Positions 1 to 5,086 of a DNA stretch of 5,194 nt are shown piece by piece. The notes under the pieces were generated by a model that saw only the letters and a list, made by a program, of their open reading frames with translations, had not been told where the DNA came from and ran no database searches. The translations under genes were made by a program, and so were the position numbers. This DNA is from Sedimentisphaerales bacterium (GTDB taxonomy: Bacteria; Planctomycetota; Phycisphaerae; Sedimentisphaerales; SG8-4), in contig JAFGCA010000153.1 in assembly GCA_016932895.1 (NCBI GenBank), positions 1-5,194 of the forward strand, in the 5' to 3' direction. Within the stretch, counting starts at the first letter, position 1, and every line of letters begins with the position of its first letter.

Positions 1-1755
1 CAGTACATCAGGAACGCGGCGATCCACGACACCTACAATCGCTGCGTGACGGTGCACGGCACCAACGACCTGCGCATCGAGAACAACGTCACCTACAATA
101 CCGTAGGCCACTGCTTCTTCATGGAAGACGGCATCGAGCACGGCAACGAGTTCGTCAGCAACCTGGCCATCCAGACCAAGTGTCATCCGACATTGGCCTG
201 CGTGCCCACCAACCTCGCCGCCAACGGAGAGAACAACTATACGTATGCCAAGCGTCTGACCGTCAGGGAAATCAGCTTCCACGGCGGGGCCACCCTGCTG
301 CCGTCGGACAACACGGTGGCGTCCTACTGGATCACCAACCCGGACAATACCTACGTCGACAATGTGGCGGCCGGTTCCGATGAGACCGGTTTCTGGCTGT
401 CTCTGCCAGAACACCCTAATGGCGCCTTCCTGGGGACGGAGGCCAGCCTCAACACCTGGCCGCGCCGAACGCCGTTGCGCGAATTCAGGGGCAACGTGTC
501 CCATTCCAACTTCGACGGGTTCCTGTTCGACCGGAACATCAATGCAGACAACACCTTCGGCCTGGCCGGCAACGCGTTCATGCCGAGGGTAAATCCTGCC
601 GACCCGAACAGCGCTTTCGTGGAAACGCACTTCGAGAATTTGACCAGCTACAAGAACCGCAATGGCGGCCTCTGGGGCCGGGGTGAGCTTTTCGTATTCC
701 GCAACCTGAAACTCGCTGACAACGCCATCGGTATGACGCAATCATCCGGTGATTTCGGCAGCCAGCGGTTTACCTCACAGTTGGTTGATTCGCTGGTCGT
801 GGGCGAAACCGACAATATCGGCAATCCCACGACGCCGGAGGAAGTGGCCTATGGCCGCAGCCTGCCGAAGCCTCCCATCCCCGATTTCCCGATCCGCGGC
901 TACGAATACTATGATTACCGCAATGACGTGGTGAACACGACATTCGTGAATTACCAGGACAACGACCGGCGAAAGTCAGGAGCGCTTTCCTGGCTGCTGT
1001 TCACGAGCTCGGGGGTCACTACCGCAAGCACGGTCAAAGGTGCGGAATTCGTCAATGCCAAGCCGGTGTATTTTCCGAACATCGAAACCAGATTCGACAA
1101 CGACAACCGGGGTGGCGTGGCCTATCGGACCCTGTCGATCCACGACCTTGACGGTTCGGTGACCGGCATCCCCGATTCCCATATCATGCTCCACGACGGC
1201 GAGAACAACAGCGTCGCCACCGACGACACCTGCGAGATTCATCCCACCTGGAACGCCTCGGTGTGCAGGGGTGATGTCGGACGCCTGTATCTCACGGAAA
1301 GACGACCAGCATTGAGAATCGGCGCTGCGGCCGCTCTTGCCGTTCCGGCCGCTCCTACCGCTCCGGCCGCTCCGGCCGCTCCGGCCGCTCTTACCGTTCC
1401 GGCCGCTCCGGAGCAGCCCATCGCGCTTGTTCGCAATGGCAGGGAATTTCGCATCACGGGCAACCAGAGCACCGTGCGTGCCGGCACCGAGATCGAGGTC
1501 ACAACCGAAAGACCGGTCGTCACTCTCAGCGTGAGTGAAATGGACCAGGGCTCATGGGTCATATTCGAACTGCCGGGTTTCACCAAGGCAGCCTCCGGCA
1601 CGGCACAGAGCAGCATCGACGCATTGCGCAGGGCGAGCGAGACGTCTTATTTCAGGGACGGCGACGACCTCTGGGTCAAACTGGTCGTGACCGAGCCTCC
1701 GGTCATGCCGATCCGTCCCTTGGACATACAAGCCAGTATAGCGGTCAGCAGATAG
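1..1755 (+). CDS. CEMIP/TMEM2-like (G8/right-handed beta-helix) protein, probable polysaccharide-active exoenzyme, 5' partial
   Basis: The frame is open from base 1, so the gene begins upstream; the GTG at 46 is internal. The visible 584 residues match, from memory, the central and C-terminal parts of animal CEMIP (KIAA1199) and TMEM2, which depolymerise hyaluronan. Shared landmarks, numbered from base 1, are GHCFFMEDG (36-44), TLLPSD (98-103), AAGSDETGFW (123-132), FPIRG (296-300) and HDLDGSVTGIP (381-391). The Asn-rich turns (IENN, DNTYVDN) suit a parallel beta-helix. Residues 441-473 are a Pro/Ala linker. The C-terminal domain (474-584) includes MDQGSWVIFELPGF (514-527) and also resembles the CEMIP tail. 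The G8 domain, the signal peptide and most candidate catalytic residues would lie upstream of the window. Bacterial members are usually exported. Substrate is inferred, since related bacterial proteins could act on other glycans. Family assignment is fairly secure; enzymatic activity is not. It ends with TAG and converges on the next gene. Confidence 0.85.
   Translation, partial: QYIRNAAIHDTYNRCVTVHGTNDLRIENNVTYNTVGHCFFMEDGIEHGNEFVSNLAIQTKCHPTLACVPTNLAANGENNYTYAKRLTVREISFHGGATLLPSDNTVASYWITNPDNTYVDNVAAGSDETGFWLSLPEHPNGAFLGTEASLNTWPRRTPLREFRGNVSHSNFDGFLFDRNINADNTFGLAGNAFMPRVNPADPNSAFVETHFENLTSYKNRNGGLWGRGELFVFRNLKLADNAIGMTQSSGDFGSQRFTSQLVDSLVVGETDNIGNPTTPEEVAYGRSLPKPPIPDFPIRGYEYYDYRNDVVNTTFVNYQDNDRRKSGALSWLLFTSSGVTTASTVKGAEFVNAKPVYFPNIETRFDNDNRGGVAYRTLSIHDLDGSVTGIPDSHIMLHDGENNSVATDDTCEIHPTWNASVCRGDVGRLYLTERRPALRIGAAAALAVPAAPTAPAAPAAPAALTVPAAPEQPIALVRNGREFRITGNQSTVRAGTEIEVTTERPVVTLSVSEMDQGSWVIFELPGFTKAASGTAQSSIDALRRASETSYFRDGDDLWVKLVVTEPPVMPIRPLDIQASIAVSR
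1330..1410 (+). repeat. 9-bp tandem repeat coding a Pro/Ala linker
   Basis: Nine consecutive 9-base units follow the consensus GCCGCTCCG, with variants such as GCCGCTCTT, GCCGTTCCG and ACCGCTCCG. They encode nine tripeptides of the type AAP, AAL, TVP or AVP, forming a flexible linker between the beta-helix and the C-terminal domain of the CEMIP-like protein. Because the unit is a multiple of three, slippage would change linker length without breaking the frame. Confidence 0.85.
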
Positions 1756-1768
1756 GTACCGAAGCCAA

Positions 1769-1794
1769 CCCGACAGCGGCTCCCCTCGCTCGGG
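1769..1794. terminator. possible hairpin between convergent genes
   Basis: CCCG (1769-1772) pairs with CGGG (1791-1794), and AGCG (1775-1778) pairs with CGCT (1787-1790), giving an eight-pair stem with a two-base bulge and an eight-base loop. It starts 13 bases after the stop of the CEMIP-like gene, in the 101-base gap between convergent genes. No T-run follows on either strand, so intrinsic termination is uncertain. The rest of the gap shows nothing recognisable. Confidence 0.3.
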
Positions 1795-1856
1795 CGAACC
1801 TCCGCTATACAGGTTATGCCCAAGCCATGAGGACGGCGGCGGGGGTCCGATCGGGA

Positions 1857-2666
1857 CTAGCTCTCCGGCGGCGGAGGGAGGTCGCTGGGTGGGGTGACGT
1901 CGAAGCGTTCCTGCTGGCTCGCGTCATCGAACGAGCGGTCCCCCGCCACGCAAGTGTCAAATTCGGTGAAGAAGCGCTCCCGGTCGCGCCGGTAGCGGTT
2001 CGTCGATCTCAGCGGAGCTGTCAGCACGTCGGGGGCGACGGTCGTAGTTTCGATCACCAGGGTATCGGTGTCGGCCAGGAATATGCGCTCCGTGACCTCG
2101 ACGCCACGACCTATGGGGACGCCCTGGAGGAACCGTGCAGTGGGCATCAGCCCCGTCGTCTCGACGACAAGCGTCCCATTCTCCCAGCGACCGATGGAGG
2201 TCCCGCCGCGCGATTCCTCAAGCGCACCGGGCGGCGGCGTGTCGCGCAGGTAGATGCGCCGGACAACGCCCCCTTCGGTGGCAATAGTGACGCGGCCGGG
2301 AGTATAGAGGATTTCCAGGGCACCGGCCGCCATGATCGGGAGCCGGCCGCCGAAGGCCGGCGGAACGCAATAGCCGCGATCGACCGCGGCTCCCGACTGG
2401 ACTTGGCGTGCAAACGCGGCCGCCTGGGCCGCCGCCTCGGGCCTGAGCTCGGTTGGCTGGGGCACCTGTCTCGGTCTCGATCCCTCACTCGCGAACGGCC
2501 CTGTCGTGGGCAGCCATGAGCCGCCGAAATCGGGCAAGTCCCCCAGGGACTCGTACGTCATGCCGGGGCCACCCGTCGGCCCCGGCTGCGCGAAGGCGGC
2601 GGACGCCAGGCACGGGGCCATCGCTGCCGCGACGAGGGCGGCGGGAAAGACTGGCTTGCTCGTCAT
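1857..2666 (-). CDS. exported hypothetical protein, partner of DUF6152
   Basis: This encodes 269 residues. Residues 1-26 form a signal peptide (basic start, Ala-rich core, AFA cleavage site before Gln27), so the protein is probably periplasmic or secreted. The body contains YCVPPAFGG (99-107), EILYTPGRVTIATE (118-131), VRRIYLRD (135-142), GRWENGTLVVETTG (159-172), VTERIF (191-196) and NRYRRD (223-228). This motif order matches an uncharacterised exported family, common in proteobacteria and often encoded beside DUF6152 proteins. Cys100 and Cys239 could form a disulfide in the mature protein. The C-terminus is Pro-rich (PPSDLPPPP). Its ATG overlaps the stop of the upstream DUF6152 gene as ATGA, which suggests translational coupling and a joint role. 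No catalytic motif is evident and the function is unknown. The coding assignment is strong because of the signal peptide, conserved motifs and high-GC codon use; the long plus-strand frame opposite it reads as low-complexity Arg/Gly-rich sequence. Confidence 0.8.
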   Translation of the reverse strand: MTSKPVFPAALVAAAMAPCLASAAFAQPGPTGGPGMTYESLGDLPDFGGSWLPTTGPFASEGSRPRQVPQPTELRPEAAAQAAAFARQVQSGAAVDRGYCVPPAFGGRLPIMAAGALEILYTPGRVTIATEGGVVRRIYLRDTPPPGALEESRGGTSIGRWENGTLVVETTGLMPTARFLQGVPIGRGVEVTERIFLADTDTLVIETTTVAPDVLTAPLRSTNRYRRDRERFFTEFDTCVAGDRSFDDASQQERFDVTPPSDLPPPPES

Positions 2667-3097
2667 GTCGGAGGCCGCACCGGCCCGCCGGCGCCAACGA
2701 GAGTGCGGCCACCGGCCAGATCCACCTTTTCAACGTGCCCGCCGTTGCCGCCGCTCCGCAGCGGCCAGTAATCGACCGTGATCCTGTCGCCGGCCTTGAA
2801 CAGGCCCGCGCTCCAGCCCCGCGCGGAGAGGACGCTGGGCGATCCGTTCTCGAAGGCCCACAATTCGTGCGTGCGAGGCGTCCCTTGGCTGGGCACGTAG
2901 ATCCACAGGAACACGTGCGGGTTCTTCCACTCCAGCCTGGCGATCGTGCCCGTCACGCTTCTGGTCTGGGAGCCGTCGAACATCGCATAGGAATGGTGCG
3001 CCCGCACGGCCCCGGCCGCACAGATCGCGGCAACCAGGCTTGACAGGGCGACAGGGCTCGTGAGACGGAGCCCTGGACGAGGTCTGCGGGCAGCTAT
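2663..3097 (-). CDS. DUF6152 family exported protein, start uncertain
   Basis: The mature part begins HHSYAMFD and continues with VTGTIARLEWKNPHVFLWI, a WAFE/SPSVLSARGW segment, FKAGDRITVDYWPLRSG and GGHVEKVDLAGG, the pattern of the DUF6152 family of small exported beta-rich proteins of unknown function. The only standard start codon in frame is GTG at 3007, two codons before HHSYAMFD, which would remove the signal peptide. The same frame runs open upstream to 3175 and encodes a convincing leader: Arg-rich, then SPVALSSLVAAICAAGAVRA, cleaved before HHS. I therefore place the start at ATA 3097, preceded by GGGAGGG (3109-3103). ATC at 3100 is an alternative. So is ATG 3111 with one base lost in the following GGGAGGG, since as written that ATG reaches a stop after five codons. 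With the ATA start the protein has 144 residues. The gene leads the operon and overlaps its partner by four bases. Confidence 0.8.
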   Translation of the reverse strand: MAARRPRPGLRLTSPVALSSLVAAICAAGAVRAHHSYAMFDGSQTRSVTGTIARLEWKNPHVFLWIYVPSQGTPRTHELWAFENGSPSVLSARGWSAGLFKAGDRITVDYWPLRSGGNGGHVEKVDLAGGRTLVGAGGPVRPPT

Positions 3098-3102
3098 GAT
3101 CG

Positions 3103-3109
3103 CCCTCCC
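3103..3109 (-). promoter_or_regulatory. Shine-Dalgarno-like site deciding the DUF6152 start
   Basis: The minus strand reads GGGAGGG here, followed by CG, ATC, ATA, GCT. The spacing is two bases to ATC and five to ATA, and both are in frame with the signal peptide. This supports translation starting near 3100-3095 rather than at GTG 3007. It also overlaps an out-of-frame ATG at 3111-3109, so the site could instead be ordinary coding sequence of a frameshifted gene. Confidence 0.4.
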
Positions 3110-3130
3110 ATAGCGAGGCGACCCGCCCTT

Positions 3131-3159
3131 CTTATACGGCAGCCGCCGCCCACCAGCAA
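3131..3159 (-). promoter_or_regulatory. sigma70-like promoter of the DUF6152 operon
   Basis: On the minus strand a -35 element TTGCTG (3159-3154) and a -10 element TATAAG (3136-3131, five of six consensus bases) are separated by exactly 17 bases. Transcription would begin near 3125-3122, just upstream of the Shine-Dalgarno-like site and signal peptide. That gives a short leader and argues against GTG 3007 as the start. It lies in the short gap downstream of the broken membrane-protein gene. AT-rich hexamers are scarce in this GC-rich stretch, which raises its significance. Confidence 0.55.
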
Positions 3160-3175
3160 CGCGGCGAATTGGCCG

Positions 3176-3473
3176 TCACGCGATCTGCACGGCCGCCGCG
3201 CACTTGTCCTGGGCTTTCTCGCCGCCGTCTTCGAGCAGAGTCACCGCCAGGAAGCCGCCGACCGCCAGGATCACGAAACTGACGGTGGCGAGGCCGAGGC
3301 GCTGGTCGATGAACGCCGTGATCGAGCGGCCGAACGGGCGGAACAGCACCCTGACGATCATGAAGCTGATTTGGCGGCTGACCACGCGGGCGGGGGATGA
3401 ACGGCACCAGCCCCATGCCGATGAAGCCGGCGGCGAGGTTCAGGAGCTTGAACTGGATTCGCCGTTGGCCGAT
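3176..3473 (-). pseudogene. fragment of a small membrane protein, one-base frameshift
   Basis: Two reading frames join into one plausible membrane protein. From about 3473 the minus strand reads GRIGQRRIQFKLLNLAAGF, then IGMGLVPFIP. The frame breaks at a run of five C on the minus strand (plus positions 3392-3396). Removing one C gives FIPARVVSRQISFMIVRVLF, continuing through FRPFGRSITAFIDQRLGLA, the hydrophobic VSFVILAVGGFLAVTLL and the tail EDGGEKAQDKCAAAVQIA to a TGA at 3176. Two hydrophobic segments (LLNLAAGFIGMGLVPFI and VSFVILAVGGFLAVTLL) would span the membrane. No start codon precedes the first segment before a stop at 3566, and a palindromic repeat lies just upstream, so the N-terminus seems lost. 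An intact part could start at ATG 3361. I do not recognise the family. A sequencing error in the C run would also explain the frameshift. Confidence 0.5.
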
Positions 3474-3476
3474 TCT

Positions 3477-3516
3477 CCCCTCCCAGCCTGTGCCTGCGAA
3501 AGCGGGGAGGGAGGGG
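3477..3516. repeat. GC-rich palindromic (REP-like) element
   Basis: CCCCTCCC (3477-3484) is the inverse complement of GGGAGGGG (3509-3516), leaving a 24-base loop that contains CCTGCGAAAGCGGGG. It sits between the broken membrane-protein gene and the hydrolase pseudogene and shares the GCGGG(A)AGGG-type core of the element at 3568-3592. Such intergenic palindromes are frequent in GC-rich proteobacterial genomes, where they may act as repeats or as transcript ends. Confidence 0.55.
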
Positions 3517-3567
3517 TCGCGGCTGCCCCAGATTGCTTCAAAGCGAACGCAAGCCTGCGTCTCTTAT

Positions 3568-3592
3568 CCCCCCCCGCTTGCGGGAGGGGGGG
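3568..3592. repeat. GC-rich hairpin (REP-like or terminator-like)
   Basis: Eight C followed by GC, then TT, then GCGGG, one A and seven G form a near-perfect inverted repeat with a stem of about ten pairs and one bulged A. It lies just downstream of the hydrolase pseudogene stop at 3614, where it could end transcription on the minus strand, although no clean T-run follows. It pairs in style with the palindrome at 3477-3516. Confidence 0.55.
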
Positions 3593-3613
3593 CGCGCCAC
3601 CTCCGCCGCCCGG

Positions 3614-4068
3614 CTAACTCCCGCCGGCCCGCTGTTGCACGTTGTGCCCCGCGCCCGGCACCCCGGGCTTTGATCCCGCGGGTCGAGAGCCCGGCGAGCT
3701 CGTCGTGGGCGCGGTTCCACTCCGCGTCCCATGCTTCGGCCGCGGCCACTCGCGCGGGCGGTGCGCCGGGCGCCGCCGGCGGGCGCAGCGTCGCCGTCAG
3801 CACCATCAGCGGCATGTCGGATAGCTGCGCGCCGGATTGACCACGAGGCGCGAGTTCTCCGCCAGGCCGGGCAGGAACGCGGCCTGGGTTTCGTACTGCA
3901 GCGGGTTGCCCGGCACTTTGGCGGTCAGCGGACGCAGGCTATGACCGGTTCCATCACTGCCAAATCCGGCAAAATGGAGGGCCGGGAGGGCTCCCTTGCC
4001 TCACTGCAGGAAGCCGCGACCGCTGCACCGGCCAGGATGCTGATACGGGTGAGCCGTGCCACGAACAT
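3614..4068 (-). pseudogene. decayed alpha/beta-hydrolase with lipoprotein-like leader
   Basis: Four minus-strand segments in changing frames resemble one alpha/beta-hydrolase. The first (ATG 4068) is a leader, MFVARLTRISILAGAAVAAS before a Cys, then SEAREPSRPSILPDLAV; the ASC looks like a lipobox. The second reads GHSLRPLTAKVPGNPLQYE and then TQAAFLPGLAENSRLVVNP; its GHSL may be what is left of the GHSxG nucleophile elbow. The third reads AQLSDMPLMVLTA and then AWDAEWNRAHDELAGLSTRG, typical of the strand and helix before the catalytic His. The fourth reads VPGAGHNVQQ, holding the expected His, and stops at 3614. The second-to-third join is repaired by removing two bases from GCGCGC (3827-3832), and the third-to-fourth by removing one base from the run at 3661-3664. 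Relatives have roughly 300 residues, so most of the catalytic core is gone. Not functional as written. Fold assignment is from motif memory. Confidence 0.6.
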
Positions 4069-4074
4069 GACGAA

Positions 4075-4080
4075 CCCTCC
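4075..4080 (-). promoter_or_regulatory. ribosome binding site of the hydrolase pseudogene
   Basis: GGAGGG on the minus strand lies six bases before ATG 4068. This good spacing fixes the original start there rather than at the upstream GTG 4113, and places MFVARL at the beginning of the signal sequence. Confidence 0.6.
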
Positions 4081-4132
4081 ATTATCCCAAGTTCGGACTG
4101 GCAGCTTCTCCACAGGAGCGGCGAGCTGGCAA

Positions 4133-4223
4133 GCTTATGCTGCAGGTCTTGGAGTCCGCAATGGGTCGTGGATTCAGTTGATCGTCGCGACACTTTACCG
4201 TTGGGCAGGCGAGATGGACGATG
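4133..4223 (-). repeat. direct repeat copy 1, upstream of the hydrolase pseudogene
   Basis: This matches the segment at 4963-5051 in the same orientation. The core 4154-4223 aligns without gaps to 4982-5051 with 61 of 70 bases identical, and all nine differences are transitions. Weaker similarity continues on both sides: GCTTATG here against GCTAATG, and GCTGAGAGTGC (4247-4257) against GCTGGGAGAGC. It contains an inverted pair, ATCGTC (4181-4186) and GACGAT (4217-4222), kept in both copies. Seen on the minus strand, each copy precedes a gene, so it could be a duplicated upstream region as well as the edge of an inserted cassette. Confidence 0.8.
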
Positions 4224-4312
4224 GAACAGTGGAGAAGTTTTCGGCAGCTGAGAGTGCGGAGATTCCGCTGGCGACAAGGCGGGGATCGAGGAGATGTAGG
4301 TGCGTTTGGGTA

Positions 4313-4954
4313 TTAGATTCCTAGCGCTCCCCGTATCGTCGAAATGAAGACGACCAATGCAGCGTAAATCTTGAACTTTGGATGAGCCGTTATTTGGTCG
4401 ATTATGCCAAGTTCTGGCTGAGCCATCTCGCAAAGTCCGACCAGTGCATCAGTGAGGCCTCGGATATCTCTTGCGTCCTCCTCTGAGAGGTAGTTCACGT
4501 TTCGCGATGCGACCTGAAGTTGCTTCGACGTTTTTCGAATCTCAGCAAGCACGCCGCTATCGACGTATATCCGTCGCGACCCGGTCCATGCTTCTGCGCT
4601 AACGACCGCTGGCTCAGTTTCATCTCTTGTCGGCTGAATCTGTCCAGAATCTACCGCTGCTTGATAATATCCATCCTGAGAAATCCGATAGGATGCCTCG
4701 TTGTCACGCTCCCCTCGAAAAGATTCGGCGAATCCCTCTAGCACTAGTTGGTCAAGGGCCGAACGAATTTGGTCCATTGTTATTGCGAAGTCGCCGGTGT
4801 CATACACGTCACGCTGATCTTCGATATTATGAGCGTTTAAGCTTATTCTTGAGAGAGACTGGAATTCAGGCTTATCGGTATCGTCCTGGGCCAGATATGC
4901 AAGCAGCGCGTCTCCGAGGTTCTTGTACAGGTAGCGGCTGGCTTTCGAAGTCAT
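4313..4954 (-). CDS. unrecognised 213-residue protein, winged-helix-like N-terminus, hydrophobic C-terminus
   Basis: I do not recognise this family. Residues 8-22 (helical) and 58-75 (ITMDQIRSALDQLVLEGF), followed by a charged hairpin-like stretch to about 92 ending in ASYRISQDGYYQAA, resemble a winged helix-turn-helix with its wing. An acidic, Pro-containing linker (about 104-125) leads to a helical region (134-190). Residues 196-213 (IYAALVVFISTIRGALGI) are hydrophobic enough for a membrane anchor. Together this suggests a DNA-binding or protein-interaction module tied to the membrane, but that is inference. The start is bounded by an in-frame TAG four codons upstream; no clear Shine-Dalgarno precedes it. 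Three 60-base samples average about 48% GC (40-52%), against 75% in a sample of the DUF6152 partner gene, which suggests acquisition. It lies alone between direct repeats, oriented like the pseudogenes beside it. Phage defence, regulation or a selfish cassette are all open. Confidence 0.8.
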   Translation of the reverse strand: MTSKASRYLYKNLGDALLAYLAQDDTDKPEFQSLSRISLNAHNIEDQRDVYDTGDFAITMDQIRSALDQLVLEGFAESFRGERDNEASYRISQDGYYQAAVDSGQIQPTRDETEPAVVSAEAWTGSRRIYVDSGVLAEIRKTSKQLQVASRNVNYLSEEDARDIRGLTDALVGLCEMAQPELGIIDQITAHPKFKIYAALVVFISTIRGALGI

Positions 4955-4962
4955 GAGACGAG

Positions 4963-5051
4963 GCTAATGAGCCTGGCCAATGTCTGCAATGGGCCGTGGA
5001 TTCAATTGATCGTCGCAACACTTTACCGTCGGGCAGATAAGGTGGACGATG
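4963..5051 (-). repeat. direct repeat copy 2, upstream of the 213-residue gene
   Basis: Second copy of the segment at 4133-4223, ending nine bases before ATG 4954 as read on the minus strand, so it occupies the promoter region of that gene. It keeps the ATCGTC (5009-5014) and GACGAT (5045-5050) inverted pair. It also holds an exact palindrome TCAATTGA (5002-5009), which is broken to TCAGTTGA in copy 1. The spacing between equivalent bases of the two copies is 828, so gene plus one repeat makes an 828-bp unit. Confidence 0.8.
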
Positions 5052-5086
5052 CGAGTTGCGGGGACAGAGTTGCTGGGAGAGCATAC

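Noticed and set aside
1239..1616. 125-codon minus-strand frame
   Set aside because: It is antisense to the Pro/Ala repeat, and its AAGAAGA-type low complexity is the complement of that repeat.
1554..2519. 321-codon open frame on the plus strand
   Set aside because: It runs through the end of the CEMIP-like gene and antisense to the DUF6152 partner. Its product is Arg/Gly-rich without motifs, while the genes in the other frames have signal peptides and family motifs.
2453..3043. 196-codon plus-strand frame
   Set aside because: It is antisense to the DUF6152 operon and has compositionally biased sequence with no recognisable domain.
3397..3840. 147-codon plus-strand frame
   Set aside because: It is antisense to the hydrolase remnant and the palindromes, is Pro/Arg-rich, and has no motif.
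4154..4223. Integron attC site: copy 1 contains GTTGGGC, matching the GTTRRRY core
   Set aside because: Copy 2 has GTCGGGC instead, no inverse partner of the RYYYAAC type lies at the other end, and the repeat is not an overall imperfect palindrome.
3954..4433. 159-codon minus-strand frame spanning direct repeat copy 1
   Set aside because: It overlaps the end of the 213-residue gene and the hydrolase leader. A similar peptide (LP-GKV-RRS-EST-HC) appears at copy 2 only because the DNA is repeated there.
4154..5051. Attachment sites made from a tRNA 3' end
   Set aside because: No T-loop consensus or acceptor stem can be found in either copy, and no integrase is present in the window.
4133..5051. 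CRISPR array
   Set aside because: There are only two repeats, they are too long and diverged, and they are separated by a gene.
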